49,617 nucleotides of DNA from Planctomycetaceae bacterium (GCA_021205245.1 JAJPXZ010000135.1:1-49617); one strand, 5' to 3'. Positions 26,439 through 34,883 are shown, counted from the first letter of the stretch. Program-made: numbers and translations. The notes: generated from the sequence alone by a model not told the origin.

Positions 26439-27578
26439 CTATTCGCCCCGGCCGTCCGCAAGGGCGGCGTCGACGTAATCGGGTTCAATCGGGCTGCCCG
26501 GAACGACCTTGTGGGTGCCGTCGACGACGACAAATTCGCCCGGCTCGAGACCGGAGACGATTGTCTGCAGACCGCCGGTGGCGAAGCCAAGGGTGACTTC
26601 CCGGCGCTGGGCCTGGTTGTCCTCGCCCATGACATAGACGTAGGCCGAACCGGCGTCGTGCATAACCGCCGAAGGCATGACCGCTGTGTTTGTGCCGCCG
26701 TTCCGGCGGGCCAGAAGCACCGTGACGGCACTGCCCGGCACCAGCTTGCCGTCCGGGTTGTCGAACTCGGCGAAGACGCGGATGGCGTCTGTCTTCTGGC
26801 TGGCTTGGTTGTCGAGGAACTTGACCCTGCCTTCGTACTCGTAGACGCTGTCGTCCGCCAACCTGAGCTGGATACGCGAGCGCGCCTTGAGTTCCTCCTC
26901 CGACCCGAACAGGGAGAGGTAATCCTTGTTCGACATGGCGAAGGAAACACGCAGCGGATCCACCTGGACGATGGTGGCGATGATGCCGGAGTTGGGGGTC
27001 AGATAATTGCCGCGCGTATAATTGGTGACGCCGATTTTGCCCGTGAGAGGGGCGATGATGCGGGTATTCTCGAGATCGTCACGCACGGCGATAAGCTGCG
27101 CTTCCGCCGCCAACAATGCCGCCTGGGACGCCTTGAATTCGCTTTCGGCGCTATCATAGGCCTCGCGGGTGTCGGCTCGGCTGTCGAAGAGATTTTTGGC
27201 TCGATCGTGGCGCTGGCGGGCATAGGTGAGTTTTGCCTCGCTTTCGGCAATGCGCGCCTCGACGTTCTTGACTTCGGCCTGATAGCGGGTGTCGTCGAGT
27301 TCGTACAGGATCTGGCCCTCGGTGACGATATCCCCTTCTTCGAAGCCGACGCGAAGCAACTCACCCGATACGCGGGCGACGAGATCGACTGACGAGGTGG
27401 TGGAGATGTGGCCGGTGTAGCGCTTCACGTCCACCGCGTCCGTCACGGTGGCCCGTGCCACAGCGACAAACGGTGCGGGCATCGACATACCATCCATCTC
27501 TGCCGCGTGGGCGGCATAGGCCGAGATACCCATGCAGGCAATGAGAATGGGGATGAAGCGGAAAAAGCGGTTGGGCAT
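26439..27578 (-). CDS. RND efflux periplasmic adaptor (AcrA-like)
   Basis: A 379-residue membrane-fusion protein linking the pump to an outer-membrane channel. It has a signal peptide at residues 1-24 ([17 protein letters not shown]...) without a lipobox. The lipoyl half-motif [19 protein letters not shown], a helical hairpin near 100-165, then [16 protein letters not shown] and a beta-barrel region follow in the expected order. The start at 27578 has GGAGG seven bases upstream. It lies 36 bases after marR and 25 before the pump gene. Confidence 0.92.
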   Translation of the reverse strand: MPNRFFRFIPILIACMGISAYAAHAAEMDGMSMPAPFVAVARATVTDAVDVKRYTGHISTTSSVDLVARVSGELLRVGFEEGDIVTEGQILYELDDTRYQAEVKNVEARIAESEAKLTYARQRHDRAKNLFDSRADTREAYDSAESEFKASQAALLAAEAQLIAVRDDLENTRIIAPLTGKIGVTNYTRGNYLTPNSGIIATIVQVDPLRVSFAMSNKDYLSLFGSEEELKARSRIQLRLADDSVYEYEGRVKFLDNQASQKTDAIRVFAEFDNPDGKLVPGSAVTVLLARRNGGTNTAVMPSAVMHDAGSAYVYVMGEDNQAQRREVTLGFATGGLQTIVSGLEPGEFVVVDGTHKVVPGSPIEPDYVDAALADGRGE

Positions 27579-27614
27579 TTCGTATTCCTCCAATAAACGG
27601 CACAGTGGCCGGCG

Positions 27615-28064
27615 TCAGGCTATTTCGAAAAATTCCCGCATGCACTCCTGGAAATACGTGCCGTACTGGCGGGAACTCTCAATAAGCCCGGTTCGTTGCT
27701 TTTCGGTCAGCCTCTCCATGGCCCGGTGTTCGGCCTGGTGAATTTTTGGAACAATTTTGTCGGCATACTCCCGACCCTTTTGGGTTAGGCGTATACACTT
27801 GTTGCGCCGGTCGGTGTCAATTTCCGCCAAGGTAATGTGGCCGTCCCGCATCAACCCCGCGACGATGGAATTAACCGACTGCTTGGGCAAAAAGGTCTGT
27901 GTGCAAACAGACTTCTGGGTACAGGCGCCATCGTTGTCGGCGATGGCCGTCAGGACCAGGAGGCCGCTTAACGACAGCCCGACCGATTTGGCGCATTCCT
28001 CGTAAACAACAGCAGTTGTACGCCAGACACGGTCCAATTCCTCGCTTTGTTGTTTAATACTCAT
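27615..28064 (-). CDS. MarR-family transcriptional regulator
   Basis: A 149-residue winged-helix regulator. The recognition region is FLPKQSVNSIVAGLMRDGHI followed by the wing DTDRRNKCIRLTQKG, the MarR hallmark. It has three cysteines in the first half (about residues 24, 48 and 54), which might sense oxidation or electrophiles. It is the first gene of the efflux operon and is preceded by a strong promoter with dyads across it, so it probably represses its own operon. Confidence 0.9.
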   Translation of the reverse strand: MSIKQQSEELDRVWRTTAVVYEECAKSVGLSLSGLLVLTAIADNDGACTQKSVCTQTFLPKQSVNSIVAGLMRDGHITLAEIDTDRRNKCIRLTQKGREYADKIVPKIHQAEHRAMERLTEKQRTGLIESSRQYGTYFQECMREFFEIA

Positions 28065-28388
28065 TGCATGGTGTCCTCGGCCGGGATTCCCTTATGGTCC
28101 CTGGCGATAATAGTCTGCAAACATGACAGTCTCACTATGGACTATTATGGGCATATCTGTAGTCATGTCAACTATCGTCGGGGTTCCTTCGCTACAACCC
28201 AGAAAAAGTGTTGTTCCGTTTCGCGTCTGCCACTGTTGTCGTCACTCTAATGATCGGACCTTCATGAGCGCGATAATGGTCGGTTTGGCCTGGGTCCATG
28301 GGGGAAAGATAGTGAAGCACAACACATGCGGTGGCGTGATAGCAGGTAGAAGTCCCGGTTTTTACAACGACTCTCAAAAATGAGGAAA
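28065..28388. other. Intergenic region upstream of the marR operon
   Basis: These bases carry the marR promoter and its dyads at 28107-28171. From about 28175 to 28385 I see nothing that looks like a gene or signal. Confidence 0.4.
28107..28171 (-). promoter_or_regulatory. marR operon promoter with two nested inverted repeats
   Basis: On the minus strand a perfect TTGACA (28166-28171) stands 16 bases before CATAAT (28144-28149), a near-consensus promoter about 75 bases before marR. Two perfect inverted repeats cover it: ATAATAGTC (28107-28115) with GACTATTAT (28140-28148), and ACATGAC (28121-28127) with GTCATGT (28162-28168). One arm of the first covers the -10, and one arm of the second overlaps the -35. 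These are good candidate MarR operators. Confidence 0.65.
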
Positions 28389-28465
28389 AAAGTTTTGGCG
28401 GCAAAACTTTAATCTTGACATAGTGCGATTATGCGGTATAGTTCCTCTTGTTTTAAAGGCAAAAC
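28389..28465 (+). promoter_or_regulatory. Promoter bracketed by twin GTTTT-N6-AAAAC dyads
   Basis: TTGACA (28415-28420), 16 bases and TATAGT (28437-28442) form a strong plus-strand promoter. A perfect nine-pair dyad, AAAGTTTTG / CAAAACTTT with loop GCGG (28389-28410), lies five bases upstream of the -35. A second GTTTT-N6-AAAAC lies at 28450-28465, right at the expected start of transcription. The two centres are 58 bases apart. Confidence 0.65.
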
Positions 28466-28606
28466 ATTATCGCGGTTGGTGGATGTTGGTACGAATAAAA
28501 AAATAGCGCCGGGGCGGTGGTTCGGCCTCCTGCGAAGGTCTCTTCTTGCGTGCCGCCGGAACGGGTGGTGAAAGCGTGTGCTTTCTCCCGTTCCGGGGCT
28601 TTTTTT
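28449..28606 (+). ncRNA. Candidate small RNA or orphan leader
   Basis: The interval between the promoter and the terminator would give a transcript of about 158 nucleotides with no good protein frame. The 3' half is G+C-rich and can fold (GGCGG near 28514 with CCGCC near 28553). A seven-codon frame MLVRIKK (28483-28506) could be a leader peptide, in which case this is a transcription attenuator that has lost its gene. I recognise no known RNA family (not SRP RNA, 6S, tmRNA or RNase P by eye). Confidence 0.4.
28556..28606 (+). terminator. Strong terminator of the candidate small RNA
   Basis: CCGGAACGGG (28556-28565) pairs perfectly with CCCGTTCCGG (28587-28596). An inner stem GAAAGC / GCTTTC extends it, and seven T follow (28600-28606). 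Confidence 0.9.
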
Positions 28607-28659
28607 ATGGAATGACGGAACGGCGCGCAGCCTCTAAAACGCACCACCTACCCATATCA

Positions 28660-28950
28660 TTACGGTTTGAAATAGTGTGGATTGATCAGATTTTCGAAAC
28701 AGAAGAGTTCGTCCCATTTCTCCTGCGGCAGCAGCTTTTCCTCCACTACCACCACCTCGTGCAGCGATTTCCCTTCTTCATAGGCTTTTTTGGCCACTCC
28801 AGAGCACTTTTTATACCCGAGTATGGGCGACATTTGCGTGACGATGCCGATTGAATTCATCACCATGGCTTCGTTGTGGGCGGCATTGGCGGTGATGCCG
28901 CCGACGAACTTCTCCGCCAGCGCCTTGACCGCGTTCTGCAATGTGTGATG
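28660..28950 (-). pseudogene. aspA: Aspartate ammonia-lyase remnant (C-terminal about 95 residues)
   Basis: The frame reads LQNAVKALAEKFVGGITANA, NSIGIVTQMSPILGYKKC and AYEEGKSLHEVVV, the typical C-terminus of aspartase/fumarase-superfamily enzymes, closest to aspartate ammonia-lyases. A complete enzyme has about 470 residues. Here the match begins abruptly near 28950 and the upstream codons lose similarity, so the first four fifths of the gene, including the signature SS loop, are missing. The reading frame that remains is open and ends in a normal stop. It lies between the candidate small RNA and a yddG-type gene. Confidence 0.75.
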
Positions 28951-29043
28951 GATGTCGCGGTAAGATTCACCCCTATGCGATTGTAGCGGCTGGCCCGGTC
29001 CGGTCCGAAGGAAAAATCGCCTTTTTCTCCCGGCAAATGCGAA

Positions 29044-29071
29044 TTGACATGCGACCCCGGCTCGCTATTAT
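29044..29071 (+). promoter_or_regulatory. Promoter of the yddG-like gene
   Basis: TTGACA (29044-29049), 16 bases and TATTAT (29066-29071). Transcription would start near 29078, leaving a long leader of about 185 bases. Confidence 0.6.
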
Positions 29072-29077
29072 GGTGGG

Positions 29078-29261
29078 CGACCCGCGAGCCGGGAGGTCCG
29101 GCAGTTTGCATTTGGATAGTGGTAGGTAATACCAGCTACAGGACGAAATTGTGACAGCGCTTAACGCCGCTCCCGGGTCTCCCGCCGGTCCGAGATGATT
29201 GGACCGCACCTCGTGTTCCATACACAATCCCAGAAACCTTCCGCAAGAACAGTGGTGAACC
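29078..29261 (+). promoter_or_regulatory. Structured leader of the yddG-like gene
   Basis: The leader contains CGGTCC / GGACCG (29186-29191 with 29201-29206) as a hairpin, and CCGGGAG near 29089 that can pair with CTCCCGG near 29170. No terminator-like T-run follows. Recognised riboswitch cores are not apparent. Confidence 0.3.
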
Positions 29262-30167
29262 ATGCTCTCTTCAAAAGCAAATGCAATCGGCTTGATCGCG
29301 GTCGTGTTATGGAGTCTTAACGTCGGGATGATCCGTTCTGTTGCCGGGCATTTCGGCGCGGTTGCCGGGGCGACGCTTCTCTATACCGCCAGCGCGGTGA
29401 TTCTCCTGCTTCTTCTCGGCTTCCCCAAGTTGTCGACTTTCCCGAAGCGCTATCTTTATGCCGGGAGCGCGTTGTTCTGTATATACGAACTCTGTTTCTC
29501 CCTCTCGCTTGGCTTTACCCGGGACGGGCAGCAACTGCTGGAAGTGGGCATGGTGAATTATCTGTGGCCGAGCCTGACCATCCTCATGGCCATTCTTTTC
29601 AACGGCCAGAAGACAAGCTGGCTCATCGTCCCCGGCATGGTGTTGGCGTTTGTCGGCCTTGGATTGGTGCTGGGTGGCGACCAGGGCCTGGATCTGGCGC
29701 GAATGTGGGAGAACGTCAACGAAAACCCGCTCAGCTACGGTCTGGCCTTTACCGGCGCGGTGTTGTGGTCGGTGTATTGCACAATAACCAGCCGTATGGC
29801 GGATGGCAAGAATGGCGTCGTCCTCTTCTTTATGGTAACCGCGCTGGCGTTGTGGATTAACTTGCTGCGGAGCGGCGAGTCAATATCCCTGACCCCCACC
29901 GCCGGCTTCTACGTGGTGATAGCCGCTGCGGCGCTGGGCCTGGGCTATGCGGCATGGAACTACGGCGTGCTGCACGGCAACGTAACCCTGCTGGCGACAG
30001 CGTCGTACTTTATCCCGGTGGTTTCGTCTCTCCTCACCTCGCTCATTTTCGCCACGCCCCTGACCGGCTCTTTCTGGCGCGGCTGTTTGCTGACGACAGC
30101 GGGGTCGCTCATCTGCTGGCTGGCGACGCGGGGCAGGCCGGCGAAGTATGGGGGCGGAGGGCATTAA
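29262..30167 (+). CDS. yddG: Aromatic amino acid exporter, YddG-like (EamA/DMT family)
   Basis: A 301-residue inner-membrane transporter with about ten hydrophobic helices. It follows E. coli YddG closely in recalled segments: GLIAVVLWSLNVGMIR at the N-terminus, VGMVNYLWPSLTILMAIL with FNGQKTSWLIVPG in the middle, and AAWNYGVLHGNVTLLA near the C-terminus. YddG exports aromatic amino acids and related compounds such as paraquat. The gene has its own promoter and a long leader. The substrate assignment follows the family. Confidence 0.85.
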   Translation: MLSSKANAIGLIAVVLWSLNVGMIRSVAGHFGAVAGATLLYTASAVILLLLLGFPKLSTFPKRYLYAGSALFCIYELCFSLSLGFTRDGQQLLEVGMVNYLWPSLTILMAILFNGQKTSWLIVPGMVLAFVGLGLVLGGDQGLDLARMWENVNENPLSYGLAFTGAVLWSVYCTITSRMADGKNGVVLFFMVTALALWINLLRSGESISLTPTAGFYVVIAAAALGLGYAAWNYGVLHGNVTLLATASYFIPVVSSLLTSLIFATPLTGSFWRGCLLTTAGSLICWLATRGRPAKYGGGGH

Positions 30168-30181
30168 GAAGAAGTATTTGG

Positions 30182-31021
30182 TTAAGAATTGTGCTTAACA
30201 GGAGACACTGTTTTTTTGATTACACAAGTGTCAATAAACTTCCATCCGAAATCGGTGATCAATACTACTTTCCGAATAATTTTTGCCTTCATATTTGGAT
30301 TAGCAGCTTCGACCTTTTCTATAGTGGACTTCACCATTAGGTCATCGCTAAGGGGTACATAAACATTCTTGTCCGTATAGCTCTTTCCATATGGAATTTC
30401 AAGGATACCTAAGCGGCATAGATTGTTGAGGTAGGCTGGAGTTAATTCAGGATAGGTGCACTGTGAGGCAACACCAAAATGCGAGTAATTCGTCAAAATT
30501 GTTTGTGCTCCGCCCTCTTCATTTTGCACCTCTAAGTCTATTAGAGGGCGGACCTGAGATTTTACAAGATTATCGAGAAGCTTAGCTTCATCGGGTGTCA
30601 TTTGTTTGATAATTTCAACAAAGCTTGGGAAAGCTTCCTTTGATGAATCGGAATTCATAGAGGATGTCAGGAGGTTTAGGAAAAGCTCTCGTAATTCTAT
30701 CTGATGTCCCGTATACCGCAATGCCTCCAATGTCGGAACCGCGACGTTGGGGCTTGGGGTAATAATTTTATCGGGGGCTACGCTTTTTAGACGGTTAGGA
30801 AGTTCGTCTAACACGTGCTCTTTTATTTTGTCATATCCCCAAACAAGGCCACGGATTGGTTCAAGTGCTACATTGATAGCCTTGGCCACTACTTCGAGGC
30901 CCTTACCGATTTCTTTTGCTGCTGGTTGAATAGCATCTTGGTAAATAGGAACGGCTTTTACCAGATCTGTCACGGCGTTGATTGTGTCATCCACCTTATT
31001 GTTACATTCTTCATCCGGCAT
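30182..31021 (-). CDS. Abi-alpha / DUF4393 abortive-infection protein
   Basis: A 279-residue protein of the DUF4393 family, also called Abi-alpha. The family start is clear: IYQDAIQPAAKEIGKGLEVV then IRGLVWGYDKIKEHV, followed by a helical middle (LRELFLNLLTSSMNSD) and a C-terminal winged-helix-like part. Members are linked to phage exclusion, but the mechanism is not established. Its G+C content (35-45% in lines counted) is far below the neighbours, and it lies next to a tRNA gene, so it was probably acquired. AGGAAA precedes the ATG. It is a single gene; no toxin or partner gene is seen on either side. Confidence 0.8.
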   Translation of the reverse strand: MPDEECNNKVDDTINAVTDLVKAVPIYQDAIQPAAKEIGKGLEVVAKAINVALEPIRGLVWGYDKIKEHVLDELPNRLKSVAPDKIITPSPNVAVPTLEALRYTGHQIELRELFLNLLTSSMNSDSSKEAFPSFVEIIKQMTPDEAKLLDNLVKSQVRPLIDLEVQNEEGGAQTILTNYSHFGVASQCTYPELTPAYLNNLCRLGILEIPYGKSYTDKNVYVPLSDDLMVKSTIEKVEAANPNMKAKIIRKVVLITDFGWKFIDTCVIKKTVSPVKHNS

Positions 31022-31040
31022 TCTATTTCCTATCTCTTGT

Positions 31041-31046
31041 ATTATA
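31041..31046 (-). promoter_or_regulatory. Candidate -10 element of the Abi-alpha gene
   Basis: A perfect TATAAT on the minus strand, 20 bases before the start codon. No good -35 stands at the usual distance. Confidence 0.35.
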
Positions 31047-31189
31047 GGTTATTCGTGGACTATATTGGATTTAGTCGCAAAGGACATAATAAAGATATCG
31101 TAGAATTGTCCATTCATTGGAGTACCTTGCTTACTATTCTATATCGGTTTCACTTATTGCAAAACGAAATTCGACGTGCTCAAGACGAA

Positions 31190-31216
31190 ACCCCGCTCCT
31201 ATGAAGGAAGCGGGGT
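31190..31216 (-). terminator. Terminator after tRNA-Arg
   Basis: ACCCCGCT / AGCGGGGT (31190-31197 with 31209-31216) is a perfect eight-pair stem followed on the minus strand by TTCGTCTT, a weak T-tract. It lies nine bases past the tRNA. Confidence 0.5.
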
Positions 31217-31224
31217 CCTTTATA

Positions 31225-31301
31225 TGGCACGCCAGAAGGGATTCGAACCCCTGACCGCCGGATTAGAAATCCGGTGCTCTATCCAACTGAGCTACTGGCG
31301 T
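31225..31301 (-). tRNA. tRNA-Arg (anticodon UCU)
   Basis: The complete cloverleaf can be drawn on the minus strand. The acceptor stem is ACGCCAG / CTGGCGT with all seven pairs, the D-arm starts GCTC, and the anticodon stem CCGGA / TCCGG holds the loop TTTCTAA, giving anticodon UCU (Arg, AGA/AGG). The T-loop is TTCGAAT and the 3' CCA is encoded. AGA/AGG codons are rare in such G+C-rich genes. The adjacent AT-rich gene suggests the locus has been an insertion site. Confidence 0.96.
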
Positions 31302-31398
31302 TTTTAATTTTTGCCGGAGCGGCTTAGTGCACCGGAATCTTAACAAAATGTGCCGCAAAAGTGGAGCGAAAACGGGCTCCCTTGGCCATTTTTTCGGC

Positions 31399-34071
31399 CT
31401 ATTTCACCGCTATGTTGACCATGCGGTTCGGGACCACCACCACGCGCGCAATAGTCTTGCCTTCCGTGTATATCTGTACCTTCGGGTCGGCCAGAGCCAT
31501 TTTCTCCAGTTCCGCCTTGTCGGTGTCAGGGGCAACCAGCAGCTTGGCGCGGACCTTGCCGTTGACCTGAACCGGGATCTCCACCACATCCTCTTTCGCC
31601 GCTTCGGCGTCGTACTCGGGCCAGGACGATTCGAACACGCTCTCGCTGTTGCCCATCCGCGACCACGCTTCGTCGGCGAAATGGGGGATAATCGGCGACA
31701 GGCAGACGATGATGACCTCCAGCGTCTCACGGAGCACCGCCGGATGGGCCTGATCGCGGCTCTGGCGCAGCTGGTTCAGGAGCTCGTTGGTGCGGGCGAT
31801 GGCGGTGTTGAACTGGTAGCCGCCCTCGATGGAATCGGTGATCTTTTTGACGCACTGGTGCGTTTTGCGGCGGAGCGCCCGGTTGACGTCGTCCAGGTCG
31901 GCCGGGAGCGGCGTCCCACGGGGCGCAATGCGGGGCAGGCTCTCCTGCACCAGTCGCCACAGACGGTTCAGGGTACGCCAGGCGCCGTTGATGCCGTCCT
32001 CGGTCCAAATCTGCATCCGGTCCGGCGGCGAGTCGGACAGCATATACAGCCGCACCGTATCGGAGCCGAAGCGGTCCATCATCGCGTCGGGGTCGACGAT
32101 GTTCAATTTCGACTTGGAAATTTTGGTCATCTCGAAATGGACTTCTTCGCCGCCGCACTTGCGGCATATCAGTTTGAAGCCCTCATTCTTCAGACCCTCT
32201 TCGTCCAGGCTCTGGTTTTCGATACGCTTCGAGACCGACGCCGCCACCTCTTCCGGCACGTCGGAGCCGTCCAGGCGCACCACCTTCACGTCAGCGGCCG
32301 GAATCCATTTGCAGGTCTCGCAGCGGTAAGCGACCTTACAAACCATGCCCTGGCAGAACAGCCTGGTGAACGGTTCCTCGAAATCGATTAACCCGAGATC
32401 ATGCAGGACCATGGTAAAGAAGCGCGCATACATGAGGTGCATGGTTGCGTGCTCAATGCCGCCGATGTACTGCGACACCGGCAACCATTTCTTTACCTTG
32501 TCCGCATCCCAACAGCGCTCGTCGTTGTGCGGGTCGGCGAAACGAATCTGGTACCAGGACGAATCGACGAAGGTGTCCATGGTGTCTGTTTCGCGGCGAG
32601 CCGGCTTGCCGCAGGTGGGGCAGGTCGTTTCGACGAACGACTTCGACCGCGCCAGCGGATTGCCCTGGCCGTGGGTGAAGTCGATATCGGTCGGCAGCAG
32701 CACCGGGAGATCCTTTTCCGGAACCGGCACGATGCCGCATTCGTCGCAGTAGATAATGGGAATGGGCGCGCCCCAATAGCGCTGCCGCGACAACAGCCAG
32801 TCGCGGAGGCGGTAGTTGATCTGGCGCTTGCCTTTCTTTTCGGCATCCAGCCACTCAACGATGCGCGGGATGGCGTCAAAGTTATTCGGTTCTCCGGTAA
32901 ACTTACCTGAATTGACAATGCGTCCGGCTTCGACGTATGCCTCTTTCCAATCCGCCGGGCCGGAGCCGTCCTCGGGCTGGATGACCTGGATGATGGGCAG
33001 GTCGTATTTCTTGGCGAACTCCCAGTCGCGCTGGTCGTGGGCGGGGACCGACATCACCGCGCCGGTGCCGTAGGTCATGAGGGCGAAATTGGCCACCCAC
33101 AACGGCACTTCCGCGCCATTGACCGGGTTGATGACATTGAAGCCGGTGAAAATGCCTTCTTTTTCCTGCTCGGCCAGTTCTTTTGCGGACGTGCCGGTGG
33201 AGCGCATTTTCTTGATCGCCGCCAGCACCTCGGCTTCCTGAGGCGTGCCTTTAATCAGCTTGTGAACAAGCGGATGCTCCGGCGCGACCGACATAAAGGT
33301 GACGCCCCACAGCGTGTCGGGGCGGGTGGTGAACACCGGAACCGGGTCGCCTGTCTCCTTGACGGTGAACTCGACCTCCGCGCCGATGGATTTGCCGATC
33401 CACTCCTCCTGCATGGCGAGGACCGCGTCGGGCCAATGGCCGCGCAGCTTTTCGTGTCCCTGCAGCAGGCGTTCGGCGTATTTGGACAAGCGGTAGAACC
33501 ATTGGTTCATGTCCTTCTGCTCGACCTGGGAGCCGCAACGTTCGCACTCGCCTTCCTTCACCTGTTCGTTGGCGAGCACGGTGCCGCAGGAGTCGCACCA
33601 GTTGACCGGTGCGGTCTTCTTGACCACCATGTCGGCTTCGTAGAACTTGAGGAAGAACCACTGCGTCCATTTGTAATAATCGACGTGGGAGGTGGCGAAT
33701 TCGCGCGACCAGTCATAGCCCCAGCCGGCGCGCTTCATCTGCTCGCGCATGCGGGTGATGTTCTTTTCGGTGAATTCGTGCGGCGGCACGCCGGTGCGGA
33801 TGGCCGCGTTCTCGGCCGGCAGGCCGAAGGAGTCCCAGCCCATGGGCGAAAGGACGTTGTAGCCGCGCAGGAGCTTGTAGCGCACCATGACGTCGCCGAG
33901 GGTATAGGCGAGGACATGGCCCATGTGCAGCACCCCCGAGGGATAGGGGTACATGTTGAGGACGTAGAAGGGGGGGCGCTCGTCGTGCCGGTTGCAAAAC
34001 AGGCCGTCCTCTTCCCAGCGCTTCTGCCACTTTTTCTCAATTGCCTGAAAGTCGTACTCTTCGTCCGCCAT
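31399..34071 (-). CDS. leuS: Leucyl-tRNA synthetase
   Basis: An 890-residue class I synthetase that charges tRNA-Leu and edits mischarged products. HMGH (residues 49-52, in YPYPSGVLHMGHVLAYT) and the KMSKS loop KISKSK are both present. The editing domain lies between them. There are cysteine pairs WCDSCG / CERCG and YCDECG / CPTCG, which probably bind zinc. Just before KISKS there is an extra segment of about 70 residues with CETC and CRKCGGEE, a possible additional zinc ribbon in the leucine-specific region. The start has AGGAG some distance upstream. It lies downstream of the CAT-like gene in the same direction. Confidence 0.97.
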   Translation of the reverse strand: MADEEYDFQAIEKKWQKRWEEDGLFCNRHDERPPFYVLNMYPYPSGVLHMGHVLAYTLGDVMVRYKLLRGYNVLSPMGWDSFGLPAENAAIRTGVPPHEFTEKNITRMREQMKRAGWGYDWSREFATSHVDYYKWTQWFFLKFYEADMVVKKTAPVNWCDSCGTVLANEQVKEGECERCGSQVEQKDMNQWFYRLSKYAERLLQGHEKLRGHWPDAVLAMQEEWIGKSIGAEVEFTVKETGDPVPVFTTRPDTLWGVTFMSVAPEHPLVHKLIKGTPQEAEVLAAIKKMRSTGTSAKELAEQEKEGIFTGFNVINPVNGAEVPLWVANFALMTYGTGAVMSVPAHDQRDWEFAKKYDLPIIQVIQPEDGSGPADWKEAYVEAGRIVNSGKFTGEPNNFDAIPRIVEWLDAEKKGKRQINYRLRDWLLSRQRYWGAPIPIIYCDECGIVPVPEKDLPVLLPTDIDFTHGQGNPLARSKSFVETTCPTCGKPARRETDTMDTFVDSSWYQIRFADPHNDERCWDADKVKKWLPVSQYIGGIEHATMHLMYARFFTMVLHDLGLIDFEEPFTRLFCQGMVCKVAYRCETCKWIPAADVKVVRLDGSDVPEEVAASVSKRIENQSLDEEGLKNEGFKLICRKCGGEEVHFEMTKISKSKLNIVDPDAMMDRFGSDTVRLYMLSDSPPDRMQIWTEDGINGAWRTLNRLWRLVQESLPRIAPRGTPLPADLDDVNRALRRKTHQCVKKITDSIEGGYQFNTAIARTNELLNQLRQSRDQAHPAVLRETLEVIIVCLSPIIPHFADEAWSRMGNSESVFESSWPEYDAEAAKEDVVEIPVQVNGKVRAKLLVAPDTDKAELEKMALADPKVQIYTEGKTIARVVVVPNRMVNIAVK

Positions 34072-34214
34072 TGTTCCGCATGCTCCTGTTGCAGCAAAAG
34101 ACGCGCCGACGCCGGCGCGTTCTTGGGGTAAACATATAATACTATCGCCCCGCCGGGGGAAAGCAAGTCACGTTCGCAAAATGGAGCGTTCCGGTGAATT
34201 GGTTCGCCGCCTCT

Positions 34215-34883
34215 TTACTTTTTGGCAACCATTTCAGTCCACCGTTCAGGCCGCTCCAACAGCTCTTCTATTTTTTCGAGCAGCCTGGCGATATGCAGGC
34301 CGTCGACAAATCCGTGGTGGCTGGTGACGGAGAAGGGCATGACCATCCGTCCTGCCTCCTCCTTATAGCGGCCCCAAACGATGCGGGGAATGGAGTCGTT
34401 GGCCGACAGGCCCATGGGTTGGATGATGTCGGAGAAGCCGAACCAGGGCAGGCAGGAGACATAAAAGACGTCGAGCCGGTTGCTGCCGAGGTGCTTGTTC
34501 TCAATTGCCACCGCCTTTGCCGCTTCGACGTCCTTGTCAAAACGCGGGAAATCCGGTGTATACTCCGCATAGGCGAAATAGAAGAGTTCCGACGGCTCAT
34601 CCATGACGTTAAAGCTGGGGTCGGTCTGGTCGCACAGGATGACCTCATCCTCGTACATCCGGTAGCGGAAGTTTTCCACCCCGTTCATGGCGCGGGTCAC
34701 GACATAGAGGAACGCGTTAAAACCACGAATCCCTTTGTCGCGACACACCTCCAAGAGTCTCGACACATCGACGGTGGTGGTCACGCCATCGTAGGGATAG
34801 TCGCCCCGCCCAAACACCTCGAAGTGTCCGCGCCGCTTCCAGGTCGAGAGTTCGATGCGGCGATACTTGTGGCGGAGTTCCAT
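34215..34883 (-). CDS. Chloramphenicol acetyltransferase-like protein (type A)
   Basis: A 222-residue protein of the trimeric CatA family, at the family's normal length. The catalytic block SVTSHHGFVDGLHIARLL carries the active-site His (189-190) and the structural Asp (194). The middle part (DPSFNVMDEPSELFYFAYAEYTPDF) also follows the family. Such proteins acetylate chloramphenicol in true resistance genes, but many chromosomal members have other or unknown acceptors. It starts 21 bases after the binding-protein gene with GAGGGG before the ATG, so it is probably co-transcribed with it. Confidence 0.85.
   Translation of the reverse strand: MELRHKYRRIELSTWKRRGHFEVFGRGDYPYDGVTTTVDVSRLLEVCRDKGIRGFNAFLYVVTRAMNGVENFRYRMYEDEVILCDQTDPSFNVMDEPSELFYFAYAEYTPDFPRFDKDVEAAKAVAIENKHLGSNRLDVFYVSCLPWFGFSDIIQPMGLSANDSIPRIVWGRYKEEAGRMVMPFSVTSHHGFVDGLHIARLLEKIEELLERPERWTEMVAKK

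Noticed and set aside
28123-28383. 86-codon plus-strand frame upstream of marR
   Set aside because: It begins inside the marR promoter, has no ribosome site and no protein-like pattern.
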